Origin: an uncultured Bacteroidota bacterium
GTDB taxonomy: Bacteria > Bacteroidota > Bacteroidia > Chitinophagales > Chitinophagaceae
Direction of reading: 5' to 3'
DNA: 64,000 nucleotides
Assembly: GCA_903887415.1 (NCBI GenBank)
Contig: CAISPO010000039.1
Location: 45,835 to 109,834 of the forward strand
Shown here: piece after piece, positions 38,362 to 47,692 of the stretch
How the letters are laid out: each line of letters starts with the position of its first letter
How positions within the stretch are numbered: the first letter of the stretch is position 1
Position numbers and translations under genes: made by a program
Notes under the pieces: generated by a model
Databases searched by the model: none
Told to the model about the DNA's origin: nothing
Seen by the model: the letters and a program-made list of their open reading frames with translations, nothing else

Positions 38362-38395
38362 GTAGGTAACTACAATTATTATAGTTTTGCAGCCT

Positions 38396-39136
38396 ATGCT
38401 CTCTAAAGCGCAAAATAAATACATTCGGTCGTTAACACAGCCGAAATTCCGCAATGAATATAAGGTATTTATTGCGGAGGGCGAAAAGATAGCGCTGGAA
38501 TGGCTTGGCGCTGCTGCGCCCGTGCAAACAATTGTGACAACAGCGGAATGGGCGCAGCTCCACAGGGCCGCCATAGCCCGGCACCCGGAAGCAGAATTGC
38601 ATATTGTTAAAGTTTCTGAGCTGGCTGCATTAACTACTTTGCAAACACCTAATAACGTATTGCTTGTAGTGCCCATGCCAGCAAAAAAAGATATACCTGT
38701 CTTAAATGAATGGTATCTTGCATTGGATGATTTACAGGATCCCGGCAATATGGGCACCGTTATCCGTATAGCCGATTGGTTTGGCATCCGTAACATCGTT
38801 TGCTCGCCCGGCTGTGTGGATGTTTATAACCCGAAAGTAGTGCAAAGCGCAATGGGCGGGCATTTGAGAGTTAGCATCCATGAGGCGGACCTGGTAACAT
38901 TTCTTTCGGGAAATAAAGTGCCGAAAATAGCAGCAACCTTACATGGCAGCAATGTCTATGAAATGAAGCGGCTGGAAGCCGGGGTACTGATCATCGGCAA
39001 CGAATCGAAAGGGGTGTCGCAGGGAGTAGCGGCTATGGCAACGCAGGCGGTAACGATACCGCGCAAAGGCGGCGCAGAATCTTTGAATGCAGGAGTATCA
39101 GCAGGCATATTGTGCGCATTGTTACTTCGTTGTTAA
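38396..39136 (+). CDS. TrmH/SpoU-family RNA methyltransferase
   Basis: ALDDLQDPGNMGTVIRIADWFGI...IIGNESKGVS...TIPRKGGAESLNAGVSAGI. Confidence 0.92.
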   Translation: MLSKAQNKYIRSLTQPKFRNEYKVFIAEGEKIALEWLGAAAPVQTIVTTAEWAQLHRAAIARHPEAELHIVKVSELAALTTLQTPNNVLLVVPMPAKKDIPVLNEWYLALDDLQDPGNMGTVIRIADWFGIRNIVCSPGCVDVYNPKVVQSAMGGHLRVSIHEADLVTFLSGNKVPKIAATLHGSNVYEMKRLEAGVLIIGNESKGVSQGVAAMATQAVTIPRKGGAESLNAGVSAGILCALLLRC

Positions 39137-39206
39137 AATACAATGTCAATCAAACTGCGTTAAACGTCCGGAGGCGTTCAACGTCTAAAAACAACAAGAT
39201 CATTTT

Positions 39207-39971
39207 ATGAAACGTTTATTGCTTCTTTCCTTTTTTTTGATAACAGGTATCACCTGCGCTTCGGCGCAATCCATGTTAAAAGTGCGCCTGGCGACCAATG
39301 AGCGGCTTAATGTAGAAGTTGATGGCCGGTACTTCAATAAAAAAGGCACATCAGTTACCGTAGGCGACCTGCCGCCGGGCCGCCACAGGTTTACCATTTA
39401 TACCGTGCAGCAAGACAGGCGCGGGCGTGGGCGCGAAGAAGCTATTTATTCCGGTAAGATCGTAACGATACCGGGATATGTATCTATAATCACCTACGAC
39501 CCTGATACCCGGGAGTTGCTTAAACAGGAGCAGGAAATAAGTACTTTTCAGCAAAACATGCCGCCAGCCAATGGCGCAGGCAACTACTCAGCGCCACAAG
39601 TCAACAATAACAACAACGACTATGGCAATGATAACAAATACATTGACCGTTCACGGCCGGTAGCATCGCCCGTAGCAGCAGGCTCACTCACTGACTCCAA
39701 AATAAATGACCTGAAAGCCAAAGTTGCGGATAAAAAAACAGACACGGAAAAGTGGAATACACTTAAAGATGGCCTGAAAAATGAAACGGAGACCACAGAC
39801 CAGGTAGCCGCTATGATGGACTGGTTCAATTTTGAAAGCACGAAAGTTGACTTCGCAAAATGGGCGTACCCCAACTGCGTTGATAAACAAAACTTCTCCA
39901 CCCTCGACAACAAGCTCTCTTACAAAAATTACGTGGATGATCTTGATAAATTTATCCAGGACAATAAATAA
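39207..39971 (+). CDS. DUF4476-domain protein
   Basis: C-terminal helical region DSKINDLKAKVADKKTDTEKWNTLKDGL...YKNYVDDLDKFI. Confidence 0.7.
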   Translation: MKRLLLLSFFLITGITCASAQSMLKVRLATNERLNVEVDGRYFNKKGTSVTVGDLPPGRHRFTIYTVQQDRRGRGREEAIYSGKIVTIPGYVSIITYDPDTRELLKQEQEISTFQQNMPPANGAGNYSAPQVNNNNNDYGNDNKYIDRSRPVASPVAAGSLTDSKINDLKAKVADKKTDTEKWNTLKDGLKNETETTDQVAAMMDWFNFESTKVDFAKWAYPNCVDKQNFSTLDNKLSYKNYVDDLDKFIQDNK

Positions 39972-40063
39972 TCAAAATCGAAAAAAAATTCCAAATTCCA
40001 AGGTCCGTATTATTTTCAATCGTGTATTTGGAATTTGGAGGTTTGCGAATTGGAATCTAAAAT

Positions 40064-40669
40064 TCAGGGGGTGGAATTTGAAATTTGGAGTTTGGAACTC
40101 AATGAGAAGTACCTATTAAACACTTTCCCGGTACCTACCCCTATCATGGCCCCCAGCAGCGCACCACACGTCACATCCAGCGGATAATGCACCCCTACAT
40201 AGACTTGCGCGCATGCCACGGCAGCAGCCCACAAAATAGCCACCGGCCACACCCAACTCGCCAGCCGGCCCAGCGTCATTGCGCTGAAAATGCCTATAGC
40301 GAAATGATTTGAGGCATGAGACGAGGGAAAGCTATACCCCCCCCCACACGGGACAATCAGGTGTATGATACTTGCCAGGTAAGGGTTGTTACAAGGCCGC
40401 ACCCGGTGAAAGTAAGGCTTCATAAGGGTAGCGCTCACCTGGTCGGAGATGATGAAGGATACCAGGAACAAAAAGCACCATATCCATCCTTTCTTCCCAA
40501 ACCTGGTCGTCATAAACAGTAACAGGAACAAATACAGCGGCGCCCAGAACCATTGATTTCGCAGAAACGGTTCTACCCTATCCAAGAACGAATTATGCCA
40601 CTGGGTATTCAGGTAATACCACGCCACATGATCATAATACAGTACCAGTTCTTTAATGGTCTTAGCCAT
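40064..40669 (-). CDS. PAP2-family phosphatase
   Basis: KPYFHRVRPC...YSFPSSHASNHFAIG...YVGVHYPLDVTCGALLGA. Confidence 0.9.
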   Translation of the reverse strand: MAKTIKELVLYYDHVAWYYLNTQWHNSFLDRVEPFLRNQWFWAPLYLFLLLFMTTRFGKKGWIWCFLFLVSFIISDQVSATLMKPYFHRVRPCNNPYLASIIHLIVPCGGGYSFPSSHASNHFAIGIFSAMTLGRLASWVWPVAILWAAAVACAQVYVGVHYPLDVTCGALLGAMIGVGTGKVFNRYFSLSSKLQISNSTP

Positions 40670-41396
40670 ATTTCTTTTTGAAGATCATGATAAGCCTTGG
40701 CGAGTGCATTGGGTCGTAAGGCCCCAGTTGGTAATCCCCGAAAGTGCTTACTAAATGCATGTCCGCCGGACGGAATATTCTCACAAAATCAGCTTGGGTG
40801 AAGGCTGCGACACGCTCTGTGTATTGCCGCTGCTTCTTGTCGGCGTCCGTAAAGCTGATTTCCTTTATTATGTGCCCACGCTCCAGCCTTTTCTTTATAT
40901 GGAAGGTATAGCTGCCCCGCACCACAGTGCCTTCCGGCGCGAAGTTTGCCATTACCCGTTCTGCATTCAGGTAGTCTATTACCAGTATGCCCTCATTCTT
41001 TAGCGCACCTGCAAACGACCTTGCCGCGAGCGCATGGTCGCGGTCGTGCGCAAAGTACCCAAAGCTGGTAAAGAAATTAAAGGCATAATCGAAGTAATTG
41101 ATATAAAATGGCAGCCGCATATCCTGCACAAAGAACTGCAGGTTGGGCGCTTCAAAAGCCTTGGCCTTTTCAATACTTGGATGCGAAATGTCTATGCCGG
41201 TTACGTCAAACCCATGTTCCGCAAGCTGTTTGGCAAAGCGGCCTTCGCCGCAGGCTATGTCCAGCATGGTGCATCCCGCAGTCGGTTGCAGGTAGGCTAA
41301 CAGGTTTTCTACAAACTCCTGCGCCTCCACTTCATCCCGGTTTTGATACAGTATTTTATAAAACGGAGACCCAAACCAATTCTCGAACCAATTCAT
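40662..41396 (-). CDS. Class I SAM-dependent methyltransferase
   Basis: GCTMLDIACGEGRFAKQLAEHGFDVTGIDIS. Confidence 0.9.
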   Translation of the reverse strand: MNWFENWFGSPFYKILYQNRDEVEAQEFVENLLAYLQPTAGCTMLDIACGEGRFAKQLAEHGFDVTGIDISHPSIEKAKAFEAPNLQFFVQDMRLPFYINYFDYAFNFFTSFGYFAHDRDHALAARSFAGALKNEGILVIDYLNAERVMANFAPEGTVVRGSYTFHIKKRLERGHIIKEISFTDADKKQRQYTERVAAFTQADFVRIFRPADMHLVSTFGDYQLGPYDPMHSPRLIMIFKKKYG

Positions 41397-41539
41397 TTAT
41401 AACAATCTCAGCAACTCTTTATGAAGCCGGACTCAAAAATAGTTTATAGTAGCTAGTAAACAGCACCATATACCCAATAAATTAATGATTTTATTCTTTG
41501 GAGATTTTTGAAAATGAGATTTCGTAGTAACTACCTGCC

Positions 41540-41698
41540 TCATTCTACTTCACCAGCTCCCTTGGAAAGGCCTCCCATACTCGGCGTGCCAGCTCCTATA
41601 ATAGCAGCATTAAGGATGCTTATTTTTTTCAGCTTTTTTACCCTTTCGGTTTTTTTTGCTGCTATTTTCTTGGGGGATGTTTTCTTTACTGGCCTCAT
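41540..41698 (-). CDS. 52-aa basic small protein
   Basis: MRPVKKTSPKKIAAKKTERVKKLKKISILNAAIIGAGTPSMGGLSKGAGEVE*; directly downstream of 41734-41883. Confidence 0.35.
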   Translation of the reverse strand: MRPVKKTSPKKIAAKKTERVKKLKKISILNAAIIGAGTPSMGGLSKGAGEVE

Positions 41699-41733
41699 AG
41701 GTACCGGTTCTTAATACGAAAAAAGATATGTTA

Positions 41734-41883
41734 CTATCTACGCTTAAAATACTGAATTTCCTGCTCATGTTGTTTCGCCCCTTCTAATGTTTCAAAAGTT
41801 CCCAGGTTTTTCCGCTTATGCGTTTTCGCGTCTATTTTCCTTGAATAGATGCGATATTGACCTGATTTTAGCTTCCTAATCAT
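41734..41883 (-). CDS. 49-aa conserved-looking basic small protein
   Basis: MIRKLKSGQYRIYSRKIDAKTHKRKNLGTFETLEGAKQHEQEIQYFKRR*. Confidence 0.65.
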   Translation of the reverse strand: MIRKLKSGQYRIYSRKIDAKTHKRKNLGTFETLEGAKQHEQEIQYFKRR

Positions 41884-42020
41884 TTTTACCACTTATCTGC
41901 TGTATATACCTAAAAACCGTGCCAGATTTTGGCATTTGTTGTTAACATCGGGAACAACCGCTTTTATAGTAACTAAATCAACTAATACAGGAAAGTGAAA
42001 GAGAGAATACGACGCGAGTA

Positions 42021-42176
42021 TCAATTATTTTTCTCTCTTCGGTCGGCGAACGTGTATGACAGAATACCAATGTCACCGCCAGCGCCAGCAACAAATTTAT
42101 TTACAATAAAGTAAGCAATTCCGCCTAAAAGCATAATGGCTATTCCGACAATTTTGAGTTTCCTGTTGATATCCAT
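42021..42176 (-). CDS. 51-aa small membrane protein
   Basis: MDINRKLKIVGIAIMLLGGIAYFIVNKFVAGAGGDIGILSYTFADRREKNN*. Confidence 0.5.
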   Translation of the reverse strand: MDINRKLKIVGIAIMLLGGIAYFIVNKFVAGAGGDIGILSYTFADRREKNN

Positions 42177-42223
42177 TTACGTTTTTTTAAGCGAACGTTT
42201 ATCACCTTTCAACCCACCATTTA

Positions 42224-44494
42224 CTACTCCAGCTTAAACCTCGGATCCACCTGTTTTGCAACAACCTCATACTTACGCGCCATTTCCATATTGCCCATTT
42301 TCTGGTAAGCCAGGGCTATGCCAGGTAAGTCCTTAGGTCCAACTTTGGGGTCTATCTGGATCTCTTTATTAAAGGCATCGATAGCTGGCTGGTACTGGCC
42401 TGAATAGAAGTACGCGCGGCCTATGTTAGACCATGCGTTAATATCATTAGGGCTCTGTGCTATTACTTTCTTATAGAGGGCTATTGCTTTGGGGTAGTTC
42501 TTGGCGTTAAAATAAGTTGCACTCAGGTAGTTAAAGGTGGTCGGATCATCAGGCGTACGCTGCAAAACCATGTTAAAATAGTATTCCGCCGAGTCGTAGC
42601 GGTGCCCCTCGAAAAAGGCGATGCCAAGTCCCTGAATCCCTTCCAAAGAATTAGGCTCGAATTGCAGCATTTTGCGGTAGTTCATAATTGCCGAGTCAAA
42701 CTGCTTCAGTTGCACATAGGTACGGGCGAGGTTGATGTATGGAAACTTGAAATTAGGGTTAAGCTCCAGCGCCTTTTTAAACATAACAATAGCCCGGGGA
42801 TACTGGCCGCTCGTTAGGTAAACGCTGCCCAGGTTATTTGTTGCAGTGAAGTTTATCGGGTTTAGCTGCAGGGCAAGTACATCATGGTATTCAGCGGAGT
42901 CATATTTATGCTGGCGGTCAAAGATGCGGCCCATTTCCACATGCACATCCGCGTATTCCGGGTATATCGTCAATGCATGGCGCAGATAACCGAGGCTTTC
43001 CATGTCCATTTCTTTCTTTTTCGTAGTATCTGTTATTGTCGGATAAACATCTTCGGCGAGTGAGCTGGCCACATTATGGTATAGCCTGCAATCTTCCGGC
43101 GAGTTGGCAACATCGGTTTTGTAAAGGGTTATATTGTCTTTCCAGTTGGCATTGCGGGCAACTGTAAGGCCGCCAAACACAAGGGACACAGGTATTAAAA
43201 CAGCCAATACTTTCGTGCTCTTCAGCGACGTGATATTAGCGGCATCGGCCTTGAGCAGCCATTGCTCCACCGCAAGCGCAACAGCGAGGCAGAAACCTAC
43301 TGATGCAAAAAATGCGAAACGCTCAGCAAGCTCCGCACCCATAAGGAAGGGCAGGTTGGAGAACAGGAACAGTGTAGCGAGATAGAAGATAATACCAAAT
43401 GCCCATGGGTCTTTCTTATCTTTCAGGAAGCGGGTTGTCGCTACGTAGATCATACCCACATACGCTAAAAGCGACAACCAAAAACGCCAGTCTGCAAGAT
43501 CGGCATAGTGAATGGCATTGAAAGAATACGTGCATAGCAATGGATGTGGTATGAACATCAGTTTCAGGTACAGGCCCAGTACAACCATTTCCGTAGCTAT
43601 CTTAGACACTCCTGTGGCTTTAGACAACGCATTGTCTATGAACTCCACCCCGGCAGGCTGGTTGGCATTATACTCACTGAGTATGTGCGACCTGATGACC
43701 ATAAAAATAATAAAGACTACTGCAGAACCCGCAGTGACATAAATTGCCCGTTTTCTATCGTCATTGAGATAAAAGAAGAACAGCAGCGGGATAACAGCGA
43801 GGAAGGCAATGACCGTTTCTTTTGAAATAAATGCGAGGAACAAGGTGAAGACACCCAACACCAGTTGCAGCATTTTGCCACTCTTCATATAGTTCACAAA
43901 AAGATTCAGCGACAGGAAACCGAAGAAAAAGCACAGCAGTTCATCGCAGCTCTTTATATTGGCAACAACCTCGGTATGTATGGGATGCACTGCAAATACC
44001 AGCGATGCAATAAATGCGATCGCCGTTTTCTTGCCGCTAAAGAATTTATTTAAAAACAGGAACAACATGATCACACAACCCGCGAATATCAGCACATTCA
44101 TAAAGTGGTAGCCGACTGGGCTTTGCCCGAAAAACGGATACTCCATGGCGAACATCACCAGCGACAGCGGACGATAAAGGTCATTGGGTATTACCAGATA
44201 ACCCCTCATGTGAGGTGTTGCCAACAGTTCGGGAATCCCTTTAAAGCCCTGCTGCACAATGGTGTTCTCCTTCAGCACGATCACGTCATCCATTACATAG
44301 CCATTCATCAGCGTATTGGCATACAGCAAAAAGGATATTACCCCCAGTATAATGCACAGCATTTTCACGGTGGGCAGATTATTGCCTTTAGGCTCATTTA
44401 CGGGGGCAGGCTTAGGGGCTGCCTGCTTAGCTTGGGGGGCTGGTGTAGCCGGGGCGGACTGTGGTGCTGGTTTCTTATTCGGTTTCTTAGCCAT
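42224..44494 (-). CDS. Membrane GT-C-like protein with C-terminal TPR repeats (TMTC-like)
   Basis: Polytopic N-terminus (ANTLMNGYVMDDVIVLKENTIV...) followed by TPR units. Confidence 0.75.
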   Translation of the reverse strand: MAKKPNKKPAPQSAPATPAPQAKQAAPKPAPVNEPKGNNLPTVKMLCIILGVISFLLYANTLMNGYVMDDVIVLKENTIVQQGFKGIPELLATPHMRGYLVIPNDLYRPLSLVMFAMEYPFFGQSPVGYHFMNVLIFAGCVIMLFLFLNKFFSGKKTAIAFIASLVFAVHPIHTEVVANIKSCDELLCFFFGFLSLNLFVNYMKSGKMLQLVLGVFTLFLAFISKETVIAFLAVIPLLFFFYLNDDRKRAIYVTAGSAVVFIIFMVIRSHILSEYNANQPAGVEFIDNALSKATGVSKIATEMVVLGLYLKLMFIPHPLLCTYSFNAIHYADLADWRFWLSLLAYVGMIYVATTRFLKDKKDPWAFGIIFYLATLFLFSNLPFLMGAELAERFAFFASVGFCLAVALAVEQWLLKADAANITSLKSTKVLAVLIPVSLVFGGLTVARNANWKDNITLYKTDVANSPEDCRLYHNVASSLAEDVYPTITDTTKKKEMDMESLGYLRHALTIYPEYADVHVEMGRIFDRQHKYDSAEYHDVLALQLNPINFTATNNLGSVYLTSGQYPRAIVMFKKALELNPNFKFPYINLARTYVQLKQFDSAIMNYRKMLQFEPNSLEGIQGLGIAFFEGHRYDSAEYYFNMVLQRTPDDPTTFNYLSATYFNAKNYPKAIALYKKVIAQSPNDINAWSNIGRAYFYSGQYQPAIDAFNKEIQIDPKVGPKDLPGIALAYQKMGNMEMARKYEVVAKQVDPRFKLE

Positions 44495-44568
44495 TGTTTA
44501 AATGTATCAACTATTGTCAAAAATAAAAAGTAATAGGTAAAGTTGAAGAAGTATTCAAAATTTACGCG

Positions 44569-46788
44569 TCAGGGCAGCTTAAAACTCGGATATATCTGTT
44601 TTGCCATTTCTTCGTATTTGGAAGCGAGGTCCATTTCCCCTTTCTTTTGGTAACACAGCGCCAGAATAGGGAAATCAGCACCATTTTTTTCATCAAGCGT
44701 CTGTGCCTTGTTCAGTACATTTATTGCGGCATCATATTGCTCCATGAAAAAATAACATCGCCCCAGGTTAGAATATGCTCTTGCATAACCGGGAGATAAA
44801 GAGATCAGTCTCTTAAACTGTTCGATCGCCAGCGGAAAATCCTTGCTATTGAGATAAGCGACACCAAGACCATTTACAGCGTTTGTGTTGCCGGGGTTTA
44901 CTGAAATTACCTTCTTGTAATAATCTTTGGCAGCGGCATAATTCTGAATATGCAGGTACGCATCCCCTAATACCAATGATGCTTCCATATATTCAGGATC
45001 AAACGCAAGCAGCCTGTTGCAGCTCGCAATTGCCTTATCGTATTGCTTCATTTGAATATAACAATTTGAAACAGTTATATAGGCACTCCTGAGTTTAGGA
45101 TCTATCGTAATAGCCTTTTCTAAAAACTCAGCAGCCTGTGGGTACCTGCCCAAACTATAATAAATGCTGCCCATGTTGTTGTTAGCGTTCCCGTTTCCGG
45201 AATTGATACCTAGTGCTAATTTGTCGTAATAAACTGCGGAATCGAAATTATTGCTCCTCTGGTATATCCAGCCGAGTTGAGCAGCGACATCTGAAAAATC
45301 GGGATAGACCTCAAGGGCCTTTGTAAAATAAGCTATGCTTTGCCTATCCAATTCTTGCCGTTTGGTAATGTCTGGCTCTGCATTGTACTTATTTGTTGCA
45401 ATTTCCGTTCCCAGCCATTGATATAGCCGGCAATCGTTCGGTGATTTTTTTACGTCCGCATTAAATAACGTCTCGTCGTCCTTCCAATCGAGGTTTCTGG
45501 CCACAGTCATTCCGCCCATGACTATTAGCAAAGAGGCAAGTACCGCCATTACTTTTGCACTTTTAAGTATTCCGATATTATTATTAACGTCCTTTATTAG
45601 CCATCGGTCTAATGCGAGCGCAATGGTAATACAAAAACCCGTTGATGCAAAAAAAGCAAACCGTTCGCCCATTTCCGCACCTATGAAAAAAGGAATGTTG
45701 GAGAATAGCACTATGGTGACAAGGTAGAATACGACTGCGAACGCCCATGGGTCTTTCTTCTTCTTTATCAGTCTGAAAACACTAAAAAATAACAAAAAAC
45801 CATAAAATGCAACAGATAGTAACACCTGTATATCGGCGAACCCCATAAAAGGAATGCTGCTATATGAATAGTCGCAAAGAAGCGGATAGGGTATGAACAT
45901 CAAACCTAAATACTTGCCCAAAATAAAAAACTCGGTAGCTATACGGGATAATGCATCCGGTGCATTCACCAATGCATTCTCCATAAAGCCGGGCGTTACG
46001 GCAGGATCGTTGGCGCCATAGCTGTTTAGGACAGCATATCTCAGCAGCAGAAAGACACCTGCCGCCAATACAGCCCCGGTAGAGATAAGAACCGCGCGCC
46101 GCCTGTTTTCATTATCATAAAGGAAAAACAACACTGGAATGATAACAAGAAAGGTGATAACTGTTTCCTTGGACAAAAGTGCGAGAGAAAAAGAACAGAT
46201 GCCCGCTATCAGCAATGCTATCTTCCCGGTTTTCATGAACTTCATAAAGAAGTTCAGCGCCCAAAATCCAAAAAAGTAACACAATAGCTCGTCCCGGCTC
46301 TTTATGTTCGCTACCACCTCTGTATGGAGCGGATGGATCGCAAATAAAAACGCGGCAATAAAAGCAACGGCTGTATTCTTTCGCCCGAAGAATTTGTCAA
46401 GGAATAAAAACAGCATCAGCACACAGCCAATGAAAACCACGATATTGAAGAAGTGCCCGACAGCCGGGCGCATGCCAAACAACTGTACCTCGGCCGCAAA
46501 CATCGCCATAGATAACGGTCGGTAAAAATCGTCCCGGATGAGTATATCCGCCCCGGCGGCGCGGGGTGTAAAAAATATCTGAGGGATGCTGCTGACACCC
46601 TTCATCACTATGGTATTATTCTTCAGAACCATGCCGTCATCAAGAACGTAGCCATTTTGTAAAGTATTTGCATACAGCACGAAAGACAGTACGGCCAATA
46701 TAGAACATAGCACACCAAGAGATGAAAAAACTTTGCCATGGGTAATTTCTTCTGCGGCGGCTGCAGTGCTCGTTTTAGTTCTGTTCAT
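44569..46788 (-). CDS. Membrane GT-C-like protein with C-terminal TPR repeats, tandem paralog
   Basis: ANTLQNGYVLDDGMVLKNNTIV...KSRDELLCYFFGFWALNFF; same architecture as 42224-44494. Confidence 0.75.
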   Translation of the reverse strand: MNRTKTSTAAAAEEITHGKVFSSLGVLCSILAVLSFVLYANTLQNGYVLDDGMVLKNNTIVMKGVSSIPQIFFTPRAAGADILIRDDFYRPLSMAMFAAEVQLFGMRPAVGHFFNIVVFIGCVLMLFLFLDKFFGRKNTAVAFIAAFLFAIHPLHTEVVANIKSRDELLCYFFGFWALNFFMKFMKTGKIALLIAGICSFSLALLSKETVITFLVIIPVLFFLYDNENRRRAVLISTGAVLAAGVFLLLRYAVLNSYGANDPAVTPGFMENALVNAPDALSRIATEFFILGKYLGLMFIPYPLLCDYSYSSIPFMGFADIQVLLSVAFYGFLLFFSVFRLIKKKKDPWAFAVVFYLVTIVLFSNIPFFIGAEMGERFAFFASTGFCITIALALDRWLIKDVNNNIGILKSAKVMAVLASLLIVMGGMTVARNLDWKDDETLFNADVKKSPNDCRLYQWLGTEIATNKYNAEPDITKRQELDRQSIAYFTKALEVYPDFSDVAAQLGWIYQRSNNFDSAVYYDKLALGINSGNGNANNNMGSIYYSLGRYPQAAEFLEKAITIDPKLRSAYITVSNCYIQMKQYDKAIASCNRLLAFDPEYMEASLVLGDAYLHIQNYAAAKDYYKKVISVNPGNTNAVNGLGVAYLNSKDFPLAIEQFKRLISLSPGYARAYSNLGRCYFFMEQYDAAINVLNKAQTLDEKNGADFPILALCYQKKGEMDLASKYEEMAKQIYPSFKLP

Positions 46789-47189
46789 TTCTGGTTGCTT
46801 CTTTCAAAAATAGCCCCTTTTTGAAACTTTGGACATATTTAGCCCCTGAGTTAAACAGAGTAGTAGCTTTTATACTTTCAACTTTTAACAAAGCCGATTT
46901 AAAATGCCCCTGCTGTTTTTGGCAATACATTAGTGACTAACTAATAACAAAAGTCATCAATAATAAAACCTTATTATGGAACGATAACAAATCAAATCCC
47001 ACCAATTTGCTCGTTCTTTTCCATTTTTTCTGCGTTGCATCCCGGTAGCTATCGGGATTAAATATTTAAATATTCGCAGCTTTCGCACCTTGAAAAAAGA
47101 AAAATAACTTCGCAACTGGGCAGACTTTAATTTGTTAACGTTCCTTACCTTAACTTTGCAACCCAAACAGACGATCCGGGCTTCTTGCA

Positions 47190-47594
47190 TTGCAGCTTAT
47201 GAAAAAGACACACATTGTATTGTTGATATTGATCGTGGCAGCTATTAGTGTTTTGGTAAGTGCTTTTGGTAATTTCAGCACTTATGAGACATTCGCTTCT
47301 GCATCAAAACAAGCGGGCAAAAAAATTTATGTGATTGGGTACCTGGAGAAGGACAAAGAAATGGAGTACGACCCCAAAAAAGACCCTAACCATTTTATTT
47401 TCTATGCCAAGGATAAGGCTGGCAATATGAACAAAGTGATATTTAACGGTGAAAAGCCAAGGGACATTGAAAAATCGGAGCAGATAGTGATGATGGGATA
47501 TGAAGATGCAGGAACGTTTCACTGTTCCAGGATACAGATGAAATGCCCGTCGAAGTATAAGAAGGATATGGTAGTGGAAGGGAAGAGCAGTTAG
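47190..47594 (+). CDS. Cytochrome c maturation protein CcmE-like (CxxxY variant)
   Basis: N-terminal TM anchor, OB-fold-like core, C-terminal MKCPSKY; followed by ccmF-like gene. Confidence 0.75.
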   Translation: MQLMKKTHIVLLILIVAAISVLVSAFGNFSTYETFASASKQAGKKIYVIGYLEKDKEMEYDPKKDPNHFIFYAKDKAGNMNKVIFNGEKPRDIEKSEQIVMMGYEDAGTFHCSRIQMKCPSKYKKDMVVEGKSS

Positions 47595-47692
47595 GTCTTA
47601 GGGATTAGGAACCTGCCTGCCGGTAGGCAAGGTTTGTCCTTTGGAATTTGGATTGTTTGGTTGGGAGTTTGAATTTTTATTTTGAGTCATAA

